NCBI RefSeq assembly: GCF_004804315.1 | Contig: NZ_SRXX01000008.1 | Span: 116,021 to 180,020 of the forward strand | Reading direction: 5' to 3' | Source: Flagellimonas onchidii | Lineage (GTDB): Bacteria; Bacteroidota; Bacteroidia; Flavobacteriales; Flavobacteriaceae | DNA: 64,000 nucleotides | In this document: one piece after another, positions 19,031 through 27,713 of the stretch | Numbering within the stretch: the stretch's first letter is position 1 | How the letters are laid out: the number at the start of each line of letters is the position of its first letter | Translations under genes and position numbers: made by a program | The notes under the pieces: model-generated | What the model saw: only the letters and a program-made list of their open reading frames with translations | Database searches by the model: none | What the model was told of the DNA's origin: nothing

Positions 19031-20908
19031 TTAATTTGGTATTTTTTGCACCTTGTTTAACCAAGTATACTTTAAAATTATGGAAGTTATTATAAATACA
19101 ATACATGCCACCAAGGTTTTCGGGTAATCCCGAATCACTAGATAGATAGGCAATAAGATCATACTGGACTGCCAGATGATACCGATGACACAATTCATCA
19201 TATCCATCCAAAAATCACTGTTCTTTTTGAAGGTGGGATCCTCGTTGGTCAGTTCGGTATGTACAGGTTTCCACCAGCCCCATGGTTTTACCTCTTTATA
19301 AAAAGACTTTAACACGGGCATTTCCGTTGGTTGGGTGAAATAGGTGCCTAAATACGAGCCCAATAACGAAAAACCAAAGATGATAGGGAACAAATAAATG
19401 GCATGCATATTGGCAACATCAAATAGGAAATCACCTTCCATAATATTCGCCTTGTTCTGGTCCAATATGAATTGAAGGGTGGCAATAAGTAGTCCGGCGA
19501 CCATGCCCCAGAAATACCCCCAGCCATTAAATCGCCACCACACCCATTTTAGGAAATTGGCTGCCACATAGCCGCCATAAAGTGCACTGGTGATCCAGAG
19601 TGTAAGGGAGTTGATGGATTCTGCAAAGAAGCCCATAAAAACCCCTAGGCCCACAACAAAGAAGGAAGCTATGTGGCTTGCTTTTATGTAGTGCTTGTTG
19701 GAAGCATTAGGCTTAAAGTATTTTTTATAGATGTCATTTACAATATAAGCAGGGCCAGAATTCACAAAGGCGGAAAAGGTTGACATAAATGCTGCCAAAA
19801 GGCCAGCGAGTAGCAAACCTTTTATCCCAACTGGGACGTGAAAGTTAATAACTTTTGGAAGGATGACTTCTAAATCTCCACCGGCAAGTTCCGGATTGGT
19901 GCTCATACTTGGCCCAAGAACAACTAGGGCAATTACCACTATACCTGCAATCAACAAATATCGGGGAATATAAAGTACCAAGTTGGTAAATCCACTCATA
20001 TAGGCGGCCTCTTTCACGGTTCTTGTGGAAAGAATCCTTTGGAAATCATAACTCGGGACCGGACCAGCAATACTCGCGAAGAAACCTTTAAAAAGGGTCA
20101 TCCCGATAAAAGCTCCAAACATCTTATAACCTTCAGAATCTATCAGATCGTTGAAAGCTTGGAATTTATCGCTCCAAATTCCGCCCAGTTCATTTCCAAA
20201 AAAAACGTTACGCCATTCTTCGGATATTATTGCGTTTATTTCAACATCACTAATGGCGAAAAATGTATAACCTGCTACAAGGATTCCCGCTATAACCATG
20301 ATGACATACTGTAGCACTTCTGTGGCAACCACGGAAAACATTCCACCTTTAATAGTGTACAGAGTGGTCAAGAAAATGATAATCAGCGCGTACGATTGCT
20401 CTGAAGTGAGCAACAGGACATCTCCAAACTCTAAGGGAATGTTCCAAGGCAATATTATGGTTAAAAATTTACCAATCCCTTCGAAAAAATAGGCAATGAA
20501 ACCAACTACAGAAACTATTGCAAATATGGCTACTATAATGTGTGATGCTCTTCCTGCTCTTCCATCTCCAAAACGGGTAAGAATCCATTCAGAGCCTGTC
20601 ATAATGTTGGAGCGACGAATCCAAACGGCCAAGAACATCATTACGAAAATTTGATTCCAGACAGGCCATAACCACATGAACATAAAGCTTTTTACTCCAT
20701 AAAGAAACAGAATGCCCACCATCCATGCAGTACCTGAAATATCAAACATACCCGACCCATTGCTGAGCCCGAGGTAATACCATTTAATGTTGTTCCCACC
20801 TAAAAAATAAGATTCAAGGCCTTTGGACGCTTTTTTGGAAACCCAAATTCCGATAAAAAGCGTAAGCAATACATAGAGTGCTATGATTGAAATGTCTATT
20901 ACATCCAT
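19031..20908 (-). CDS. Sodium/solute symporter (SSS family)
   Basis: An inner-membrane Na+-coupled sugar importer of 625 residues with about 14 hydrophobic segments. It begins with a helix (IDISIIALYVLLTLFIGIWV) and includes the SSS features SYFLGGNNIKWYYLGLS near residue 34, an early GSGMFDISGTAWMVG segment and GLLLAGLLAAFMSTFSAFVN near residue 365, with an aromatic-rich C-terminal half. Its position between a GH92 and the cytoplasmic GH130 suggests it carries mannose or the Man-GlcNAc disaccharide made outside the inner membrane. The long C-terminal tail after the last core helices is normal for sugar members of this family. Confidence 0.93.
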   Translation of the reverse strand: MDVIDISIIALYVLLTLFIGIWVSKKASKGLESYFLGGNNIKWYYLGLSNGSGMFDISGTAWMVGILFLYGVKSFMFMWLWPVWNQIFVMMFLAVWIRRSNIMTGSEWILTRFGDGRAGRASHIIVAIFAIVSVVGFIAYFFEGIGKFLTIILPWNIPLEFGDVLLLTSEQSYALIIIFLTTLYTIKGGMFSVVATEVLQYVIMVIAGILVAGYTFFAISDVEINAIISEEWRNVFFGNELGGIWSDKFQAFNDLIDSEGYKMFGAFIGMTLFKGFFASIAGPVPSYDFQRILSTRTVKEAAYMSGFTNLVLYIPRYLLIAGIVVIALVVLGPSMSTNPELAGGDLEVILPKVINFHVPVGIKGLLLAGLLAAFMSTFSAFVNSGPAYIVNDIYKKYFKPNASNKHYIKASHIASFFVVGLGVFMGFFAESINSLTLWITSALYGGYVAANFLKWVWWRFNGWGYFWGMVAGLLIATLQFILDQNKANIMEGDFLFDVANMHAIYLFPIIFGFSLLGSYLGTYFTQPTEMPVLKSFYKEVKPWGWWKPVHTELTNEDPTFKKNSDFWMDMMNCVIGIIWQSSMILLPIYLVIRDYPKTLVACIVFIITSIILKYTWLNKVQKIPN

Positions 20909-20927
20909 ATGTTCGTACGGGCTTTAA

Positions 20928-23177
20928 CTATATGCCCCAATTTTTATTTGGGTCTGAACCCATTTCAAATTCCAACAACCCCCCAGCCATGATTTCGTCA
21001 TGGGTGATATAGGTTCGCTGTAATGATTTTCCATTTAACTTTACTGATTGAACGTACTTGTTGATTGATGAGGTGTTTTTTGCTGATATGATAAAATCAT
21101 TTGCTTCTGATATTTTGATTGTCGCTTTTTCAAAAAGTGGGCTTCCCAACTCATATTGACCAGAAGCAGGGTTCATGGGATAAAAGCCCAAGGAGCTGAA
21201 AACATACCAAGCGGACATTTGCCCGCAATCCTCATTACCACTCAACCCATCAGGTTGTGCGCTGTATTGGGAATTCAAAATTTCCCTGACCCAATATTGT
21301 GTCTTCCACGGTTTTCCCGCCTTGTTAAAGAGGTATGCGATATGGTGACTCGGTTCGTTGCCGTGAGCATATTGACCTACCAACCCTGAAATATCTGCGG
21401 AAATGTTATCACCAGAAATTTCGGAGGTTTCTGTGAACAACTCTTCTAACTTTTTTGTAAAGGGCTCTTCTCCTCCGTGTAATGCAATAAACTCAGGAAT
21501 ATCGTGTAATACAAACCAGCTATGCTGCCAGGCATTTCCTTCTGTATAATCGGTGTGTTCTCTATGATTGGAATGTTTTGGGTCAAAAGGTTCATTCCAA
21601 CTCTTCTTGTCTGCGGAACGACCCCTCATAAATCCAGTTTCAGAATCAAAAATATGTTTGAATGCCTTAGAGCGATTCAAGAAATAAGCGTAGTCATCTT
21701 CCTTACCCAAAGCTTTGGCCATTTGGGCAACGCACCAGTCGTTATAAGCAAATTCAAGACTGATTGTAACGGATTCGTCTTGTTCTGTATATGGAATGAA
21801 TCCGTATTCTTTGTAAGGTTTCAATCCGCGGATATCGCCCATCATGGTGTTGCGAACAGCTTCGTAAGCTTTATCTACATCGTAGTCTCGAATTCCTTTC
21901 AAAAAAGCTTCAGCAATCATAGAAACCCCGTGATTTCCAGTCATGGTATTGGTCTCATTGGCATAAAGTGTCCATACCGGAAGTCGGCCTTGTTCTTCAT
22001 AATAGGTCAACATAGAATTTATAATTCCGCTAACTCTATCTCGCTGCAGTATGTTCAGTAATGGATTTTCTGCTCTAAAAGTATCCCATAAAGATAGAGT
22101 AGAGTATGCTTGCCAACCATCTGCCTTGGCAATACTGTCGTTTTGCAATCGAAATTCGCCCTCGACATCGCTAAAAAGCACTGGAGCTATTTGGGTGTGA
22201 TACAGGGCGGTATAAAAAATGGTTTTTAAGGAATCTACCGGAGTCTCAACCTTGATTTTGGAAAGTAGGTTTTCCCATTGTTTACCTGTGGTTTCCTTTG
22301 TTTGGTTAAAAGAATTGGAATCTCCTTGTAATTTAAGGTTTTCCTTGGCATTGTCAACACTTACCGAAGATACGGCTATTTTAAGTTCGACAATTTTTGA
22401 AGGACTCTCCTCAAAAAAGAACTGTCCGCCTGTTTTAATGCCTGCTACTTCTTGGACATTTTCCACAACTTCATTGTCAGAACTGAGAATAGACTTTTTA
22501 ATAGGTTCGGAAGACGAAATGGCAAAGAAAACTTTTTGGTTTTTGGCCCACCCGGTGCTAAATCTATAGCCGGTCAACGTTGTTTCATTTTCTAGGTTAA
22601 TCGCACTTTCAAGTGGCCTGTCCCAATTAACCGCATAACCTAAGTCCAAAATAAATGACGGTGAGCCTTCGGCTGGATAGGAGTACTTGTGATAAGCAAC
22701 ATAAGAATTTGCGGTAAGCTCAACCTTGATATTGGAATCGTCTAAATCTACTCCATAATACCCTGGGGAGGCAACTTCATTGACATGCGAAAAACGAGAG
22801 GTGTAGGGAAGACTGTCCTTTGGTTTTCCAAAAAGAGTTTGATTCATAATTTGGGTGGTCGGCATAAGCAGAATATCGGCTAAATCTCCTATTCCCGTTC
22901 CACTTAAATGGAGTTGACTAAAACCTGAGATTATCGAATCTGTTATATGATAGCCAGAGCACCAATCCCATCCACCCGTCCCATTATCGGGACTGGGTTG
23001 TACCATTCCAAATGGAGCCGTGGCACCTGGAAAGGTATGCCCGTGGCCACCTGTTCCAATGAAGGGGTCAACAAAGGAGGTGAGGTTTTGAGGTGAATCA
23101 ATAGATTTTTCTTGCTTGCAAGAGATGCCTGCAAGCAGCAGTACTGATAGCATAAGGAAGCAAAAGAACTTGTCCAT
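20928..23177 (-). CDS. GH92 alpha-mannosidase lipoprotein, alpha-1,2-type motif (first gene of operon)
   Basis: First gene of the eight-gene operon, 749 residues. The lipoprotein signal MDKFFCFLMLSVLLLAGISC ends at Cys20. Motifs: FVDPFIGTGGHGHTFPGATA, EGNAWQHSW at about residue 546 and GNEDCGQMSAWYVFSSLGFY near 645, with AHGNEPSHHIAYLFNK between them, so the alpha-1,2-type substrate site is kept. It is the closest relative in the window of the GH92 at 14598 by motif and length; one is probably a duplicate that diverged. The promoter must lie in 23178-23399, a region shared with the divergent sensor kinase and carrying an 18-bp palindrome at 23232-23249. Confidence 0.94.
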   Translation of the reverse strand: MDKFFCFLMLSVLLLAGISCKQEKSIDSPQNLTSFVDPFIGTGGHGHTFPGATAPFGMVQPSPDNGTGGWDWCSGYHITDSIISGFSQLHLSGTGIGDLADILLMPTTQIMNQTLFGKPKDSLPYTSRFSHVNEVASPGYYGVDLDDSNIKVELTANSYVAYHKYSYPAEGSPSFILDLGYAVNWDRPLESAINLENETTLTGYRFSTGWAKNQKVFFAISSSEPIKKSILSSDNEVVENVQEVAGIKTGGQFFFEESPSKIVELKIAVSSVSVDNAKENLKLQGDSNSFNQTKETTGKQWENLLSKIKVETPVDSLKTIFYTALYHTQIAPVLFSDVEGEFRLQNDSIAKADGWQAYSTLSLWDTFRAENPLLNILQRDRVSGIINSMLTYYEEQGRLPVWTLYANETNTMTGNHGVSMIAEAFLKGIRDYDVDKAYEAVRNTMMGDIRGLKPYKEYGFIPYTEQDESVTISLEFAYNDWCVAQMAKALGKEDDYAYFLNRSKAFKHIFDSETGFMRGRSADKKSWNEPFDPKHSNHREHTDYTEGNAWQHSWFVLHDIPEFIALHGGEEPFTKKLEELFTETSEISGDNISADISGLVGQYAHGNEPSHHIAYLFNKAGKPWKTQYWVREILNSQYSAQPDGLSGNEDCGQMSAWYVFSSLGFYPMNPASGQYELGSPLFEKATIKISEANDFIISAKNTSSINKYVQSVKLNGKSLQRTYITHDEIMAGGLLEFEMGSDPNKNWGI

Positions 23178-23231
23178 TACCTTTCAGTATTAATATTTTT
23201 TATACTTTTCCGCAAAAAGCATTTGGTTTAG

Positions 23232-23249
23232 TTATTGCTTAAGCAATAA
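23232..23249. promoter_or_regulatory. 18-bp perfect palindrome between GH92 operon and sensor kinase
   Basis: TTATTGCTTAAGCAATAA reads the same on both strands. It lies 55 bases upstream of the GH92 start codon and about 150 bases before the kinase start, in a divergent intergenic region. A dimeric regulator could bind here; the neighbouring LytTR response regulator is one candidate, though LytTR proteins more often bind direct repeats. A shorter palindrome, TGCAATTGCA, is at 23282-23291. Confidence 0.4.
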
Positions 23250-23399
23250 ATAGGAATTGGTTCTTTGGTTATTATAGGTTGTGCAATTGCAATTTTAAAT
23301 ATTTATAATTTTATCCTCCATAAGAATTAAATTAGACCAATAACCTTTCGGAAAAGCTGAACAACGGAAAAACCGTACAAGAAAAACAAGAAGAAATCC

Positions 23400-24485
23400 A
23401 TGTATATTAATGATAAGTTGGATGGGTTTTTAAATGGCGAAACCCCAAGGCGATATCGGATTACATATGTGCACCATATCATCTTTTGGCTCATTTACTT
23501 TGCTATCAATACAATTCGGTGGGGGAGTGTGCACAATGACTTTGCACTTTCTTTGAAAACAAACCTTATCGGTTTTCCAATTCATATAACGCTTGCCTAT
23601 TTCAATATCTATTTTCTTATGCCCAAGTATGTGTATACAAGAAGATATATTATGTATGCCCTTCTTATGATAGCCAGTTTGTTTGTTATGCTGTTGGTAA
23701 AGTTTAATCTTACCTATTATTTGGTGAGCACTAATGTTATGCCAGAAGGCTCGGGAATTACGGATAGTATTACCTTCAATTATGCCATGACGACAATGAT
23801 TGGGGAGTTGTATGTTGTAGCCTTTGCAACAGCAATCAAGGTAACTGTAGATTGGTTACGAGAAAACAGTAAGCTCCATGATTTGGAAAAAAGACAGTTA
23901 ATGACCGAATTGAAGTTTCTTAGATCTCAAGTGTCGCCTCATTTCTTTTTCAACACGCTTAATAATATATATTCGCTCACGCTTGAAAAATCCAATAAAG
24001 CTCCAGAGGTGATTTTAAAACTTTCTGGAATGATGCGGTATTTACTCTATGCGACCAGAAAAAGGAAACAAGACCTTAAAAGCGAGATAGACTGTATTCA
24101 AAATTATATAGATCTTGAGCGTATCCGGTTCAATGATGCCCTTCAGATTGATGTTGGGATTTCTGGTGATATGGAAAACAAGGTGATTGCCCCCATGTTG
24201 TTGGTGCCGTTGATTGAAAACTGCTTTAAACATGGTGCTAGCAAGAACATTGGGAGTATGTACATTTCCATAGATGTGGACGTTACGGAAGACCTTTTGC
24301 ACTTTAAAGTATCCAACACTATTCCTAAAAAAGATACTGCTAGTAAGCTTGAGACTAGAAGTGGTGGTATAGGTCTATCGAACGTGAAAAAAAGATTGGA
24401 ATTGGGATATGATCCCGAAGATTATGAGCTTTCGATATTTGAAAAAGATAACATGTTTCATGTAGATTTAAAACTTAAAGTGTGA
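23400..24485 (+). CDS. LytS/YehU-type membrane sensor histidine kinase
   Basis: A 361-residue kinase of the His_kinase (PF06580) class. The N-terminal half has four membrane segments between about residues 25 and 160 and no sizeable periplasmic loop, so any signal is sensed in or near the membrane. The phospho-acceptor is His181 in QVSPHFFFNTLNNIYSL, followed by LSGMMRYLLYA. The ATPase part shows LLVPLIENCFKHG (N box) and GIGLSNVKKRLELGY (G box). It overlaps the following regulator by one base in a TGATG stop-start, so the pair is translationally coupled. It diverges from the GH92 operon, which is its most likely target by position. Confidence 0.93.
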   Translation: MYINDKLDGFLNGETPRRYRITYVHHIIFWLIYFAINTIRWGSVHNDFALSLKTNLIGFPIHITLAYFNIYFLMPKYVYTRRYIMYALLMIASLFVMLLVKFNLTYYLVSTNVMPEGSGITDSITFNYAMTTMIGELYVVAFATAIKVTVDWLRENSKLHDLEKRQLMTELKFLRSQVSPHFFFNTLNNIYSLTLEKSNKAPEVILKLSGMMRYLLYATRKRKQDLKSEIDCIQNYIDLERIRFNDALQIDVGISGDMENKVIAPMLLVPLIENCFKHGASKNIGSMYISIDVDVTEDLLHFKVSNTIPKKDTASKLETRSGGIGLSNVKKRLELGYDPEDYELSIFEKDNMFHVDLKLKV

Positions 24486-25189
24486 TGGAGTTACGTGTAA
24501 TAATAGTGGATGACGAGCCGTTGGCAATCAATGTGTTGAAAAATTATGTGGAACAAGTAAAACAGCTTCAACTTGTTCAAACTTGTTCAAATGCCATTGA
24601 CGCATCATCCTTTTTACAGGAAAATGAAGTGGATATCATTTTTTTGGATATCAATATGCCGATTCTGGATGGAATGGAATTTTTAAAATCGTTACAGATT
24701 GTTCCAATGGTGGTAATAACAACTGCCCATGAAGAATATGCACTTGAAAGTTTTGAACTTGAAGCGATTGATTACCTTGTGAAACCTATTCCATTTCCTA
24801 GGTTTTTGAAGGCAATAAACCGTATCATTAACCTAAAACAAGGAGCTCCAAAATCAGGAGCTTCCAAAAATGAGAAACCGAGCATTTTTGTAAAGGTTGA
24901 CAAAAAAAAGCTTCAAAAGATTTTTATTGATGAGATTATTGTAGTTGAGAGCCTTAAGGATTATGTCCGTATAAAAACCACCTCTGGAAAATACATTATC
25001 CATAAGACTTTGGGCAGTTTTACAGAGGAACTCCCATCAGATAAATTTCTTCGAATACACAGATCCTACACCATTGCAATAAATAAGGTCGAGGCCATAG
25101 AAGGAAATAGTCTTGAGATAGATGGGATAAGGTATATTATTGGGCGAAGTTATCTGAGCGAGGCGAAAAGCCGTATTCTGAATGATTAA
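24485..25189 (+). CDS. LytTR-family response regulator
   Basis: A 234-residue two-component regulator. The receiver domain (about 1-120) has the acidic pair Asp9-Asp10, the phosphorylated Asp55 in IIFLDINMP, a Thr in VVITTAHEEYALESF and Lys in YLVKPIPF. The DNA-binding LytTR domain covers about 135-234 (VKVDKKKLQKIFIDEIIVVE, LKDYVRI, FLRIHRSYTIAINKVEAI, IIGRSY). I choose the ATG at 24485, which overlaps the kinase stop, over the GTG one codon earlier. Together with the kinase it probably controls the flanking GH92 operon, the cytochrome operon downstream, or both. Confidence 0.93.
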   Translation: MELRVIIVDDEPLAINVLKNYVEQVKQLQLVQTCSNAIDASSFLQENEVDIIFLDINMPILDGMEFLKSLQIVPMVVITTAHEEYALESFELEAIDYLVKPIPFPRFLKAINRIINLKQGAPKSGASKNEKPSIFVKVDKKKLQKIFIDEIIVVESLKDYVRIKTTSGKYIIHKTLGSFTEELPSDKFLRIHRSYTIAINKVEAIEGNSLEIDGIRYIIGRSYLSEAKSRILND

Positions 25190-25199
25190 GAATAAAGAA

Positions 25200-25219
25200 A
25201 AAACAATTCGAATTGTTTT
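25200..25219. terminator. 20-bp palindrome after the response regulator, possible terminator
   Basis: AAAACAATTCGAATTGTTTT is a perfect palindrome 11 bases after the regulator stop codon. As RNA it folds into an A-U-rich 8-bp stem ending in U residues, as in weak intrinsic terminators. It is separated by 9 bases from a second 20-bp palindrome, so an operator role for one or both cannot be excluded. Confidence 0.45.
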
Positions 25220-25228
25220 AAGCTGCTG

Positions 25229-25248
25229 TGATAACTATATAGTTATCA
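25229..25248. promoter_or_regulatory. 20-bp perfect palindrome upstream of cytochrome operon
   Basis: TGATAACTATATAGTTATCA is a perfect palindrome 106 bases before the DUF1553 gene start. A half-site, GTTATCAA, recurs at 25308-25315, closer to the gene. This fits an operator for a dimeric DNA-binding protein controlling the operon at 25355-33134. No T-run follows, so it is not a terminator. Confidence 0.5.
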
Positions 25249-25354
25249 ATATCTTTCATTAATCTCTGCAACCCTGTTATTGGTCGAAAATTTTTAACTT
25301 GTAAAAGGTTATCAAGCTAGTTTAAAGGAAAATAAAGTTTAATTTACTTCGGCC

Positions 25355-27712
25355 ATGTTTCTTAATTCCAAATCGAGAATACAAACAATTTTTGTTGTTT
25401 TTCTAGTTTTCCTTGCTGCAACTGTAATTGGTTGTAAGAATGGAAATAAAAAATATGTGGCCATGTCTGAAACCGGTTCTACCGGTCAGCTTCCAGATAG
25501 TATTGACTTTTCACTACATATAAAACCCATTCTATCAGATAGATGCTTTACTTGTCATGGACCGGACAAAAACGCAGTTGAGGCTGGATTGTCATTGAAC
25601 AAGGCGGAAGATGCATATGCCGCGATTGGAGAAAATAAGGACAGGTATGCAATAGTTCCGGGAGATTTGGATAAAAGCGAGTTGGTCAAGCGTATTTTTG
25701 AAGAAGACCCCAACTTGATGATGCCTCCTCCGGAATCCAACCTGATGTTATCTTCATACGAAAAAGAATTGTTGAAAAAATGGGTGTCCCAAGGTGCGGT
25801 TTACAAAGAACATTGGGCATTTGTGCCTCCAATAGAGCCCAGAATTCCCAATCCAGTGGATGATAATTGGAGTGAAAACGAAATAGACAAGTTTATTCTT
25901 GAAAAATTGACCTTTAAGCAATTTACTCCATCCAAAAAGGCGGCAAAAGAACAACTCATAAGACGTGCTTTTTTTAGTATTACTGGCCTACCTCCTTCGG
26001 TGGGGCAAGTAAATGCTTTCTTGCAAGATGATTCTCCAAAAGCATATGAACATATTCTAGACTCTTTGTTGAATACAAAAGCATATGCGGAAAATATGGC
26101 CGCCGAATGGATGGAAGTGGCAAGATATGCCGACACCCATGGTTATCAAGATGATTTTGAGCGAATTATGTGGCCTTGGCGGGATTGGGTGATTCATGCC
26201 TTCGATAAGAACATGCCATATAATGAATTTGTGACTTACCAGTTGGCTGGAGATATGCTGCCCGACGCTACCAAAGAATCCATACTTGCAACGGGATTCA
26301 ATAGAAATCATAAGATTACTGCTGAAGGAGGTGTTATTCCTGAAGAATACCGCATAGAATATGTAGAGGACCGTACCAATACTTTCGGTACAGCTTTTTT
26401 AGGAATGACTATGGAATGTGCTCGCTGTCATGACCATAAATATGATCCTGTTAATCAGAAAGAGCACTTTCAATTGTTCGGATTTTTCAATAATCTGGAT
26501 GAAGATGGGTTGATGCGAGGAGCTCAAACAATCCCAAAACCGTCCATGGCCATTACAAAGAAAGATGTTGAGGGTGTTTTAGACTTTGTAAACATGACCA
26601 AGGTACAAGCACCTAAAGTTGAGGTAATGGTGATGCAGGACATGTCCGAAGCGAGAGAAACCTTTGTGTTGAATCGAGGTGTTTATGATCAGCCCACCGA
26701 ACAAGTTTTTCCAGGAACTCCCGAAGCTATTCTACCTTTTCCTGAAGAATTGCCAAGGAACAGGTTAGGGCTCTCCAAATGGCTTTTCCATGAAAAAAAT
26801 CCTTTGACCGCTCGTGTAGCTGTAAACCGAATCTGGCAACGCATGTTTGGAAACGGACTTGTGGAAAGTTCATATGATTTTGGAAATCAAGGAGCATTGC
26901 CTTCTCACCCTGAGTTATTAGATTTCCTGGCCATAAAATTTCGAACAGAAGGTTGGGATATTAAACAGATGATGAAATACATGGCCCTGTCGGCCACCTA
27001 TCAGCAAAGCACAGAAATTTCTAAGGAAATGAACGAAAAAGACCCAGAGAACACCTATTTGGCTCGAGCTCCTCGTCTACGATTAAGTGCTGAAATGATT
27101 CGGGACCAAGCTCTAAAAATAAGCGGACTTTTAAATGCCGAAGTAGGTGGGCCGAGCGTAAAACCATACCAACCTGAAGGCATTTGGGAAGAAACTACCG
27201 GTGGCGGTGGAGGCAGCACGGCAACCTATGTGCAGAGCTCAGGAAAAGATCTCTATCGAAAAAGTCTGTATACTTTCTGGAAAAGAACCGTGCCCCCACC
27301 AAGCATGATGACGTTTGATACCTCATCAAGGGATTTATGCACCGTACAGCGACAAGAGACCAATACACCGCTCCAGGCTTTGGTGCTCTTGAACGACCCT
27401 CAGTTGATCGAGGCTGCAAGAGCATTGGCCAATAAAACTTTGGATATTGCAGGTCAAAATTTGAACGATAAGATCACTTATATTTTTCAAAGTGCCACAT
27501 CCAGAAAACCTAAGGAAGAAGAACTTACAATTCTGAATGATTTGTATCAGGCATCCCTAGAAAGAATTAAAACAGGTGAAATCGTTCCCGATGAATATCT
27601 TTCGATAGGGGAGTCTGTAAATTCAGAAGATATTCCGGCTGATCAATTGGCCGCTTTGGCTTTAACTGCGCATACCATTTTAAATTTGGACGAAACCATA
27701 TCAAGAGGATAA
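25355..27712 (+). CDS. PSCyt1-DUF1549-DUF1553 lipoprotein (planctomycete-type cytochrome)
   Basis: A 785-residue exported protein with lipobox cysteine Cys27 (AATVIGC). A planctomycete cytochrome c-type domain follows with heme motif CFTCH at residues 64-68, in [19 protein letters not shown]1549 covers about 150-370 and has a second CxxCH, CARCH at about 355-359, inside [17 protein letters not shown]1553 covers about 465-760 ([66 protein letters not shown]). Family proteins are abundant in Planctomycetes and usually paired with DUF1501, as here. Function is not established; redox chemistry on polysaccharides or attached groups is proposed by context. First gene of a five-gene operon. Confidence 0.92.
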   Translation: MFLNSKSRIQTIFVVFLVFLAATVIGCKNGNKKYVAMSETGSTGQLPDSIDFSLHIKPILSDRCFTCHGPDKNAVEAGLSLNKAEDAYAAIGENKDRYAIVPGDLDKSELVKRIFEEDPNLMMPPPESNLMLSSYEKELLKKWVSQGAVYKEHWAFVPPIEPRIPNPVDDNWSENEIDKFILEKLTFKQFTPSKKAAKEQLIRRAFFSITGLPPSVGQVNAFLQDDSPKAYEHILDSLLNTKAYAENMAAEWMEVARYADTHGYQDDFERIMWPWRDWVIHAFDKNMPYNEFVTYQLAGDMLPDATKESILATGFNRNHKITAEGGVIPEEYRIEYVEDRTNTFGTAFLGMTMECARCHDHKYDPVNQKEHFQLFGFFNNLDEDGLMRGAQTIPKPSMAITKKDVEGVLDFVNMTKVQAPKVEVMVMQDMSEARETFVLNRGVYDQPTEQVFPGTPEAILPFPEELPRNRLGLSKWLFHEKNPLTARVAVNRIWQRMFGNGLVESSYDFGNQGALPSHPELLDFLAIKFRTEGWDIKQMMKYMALSATYQQSTEISKEMNEKDPENTYLARAPRLRLSAEMIRDQALKISGLLNAEVGGPSVKPYQPEGIWEETTGGGGGSTATYVQSSGKDLYRKSLYTFWKRTVPPPSMMTFDTSSRDLCTVQRQETNTPLQALVLLNDPQLIEAARALANKTLDIAGQNLNDKITYIFQSATSRKPKEEELTILNDLYQASLERIKTGEIVPDEYLSIGESVNSEDIPADQLAALALTAHTILNLDETISRG

Positions 27713-27713
27713 C

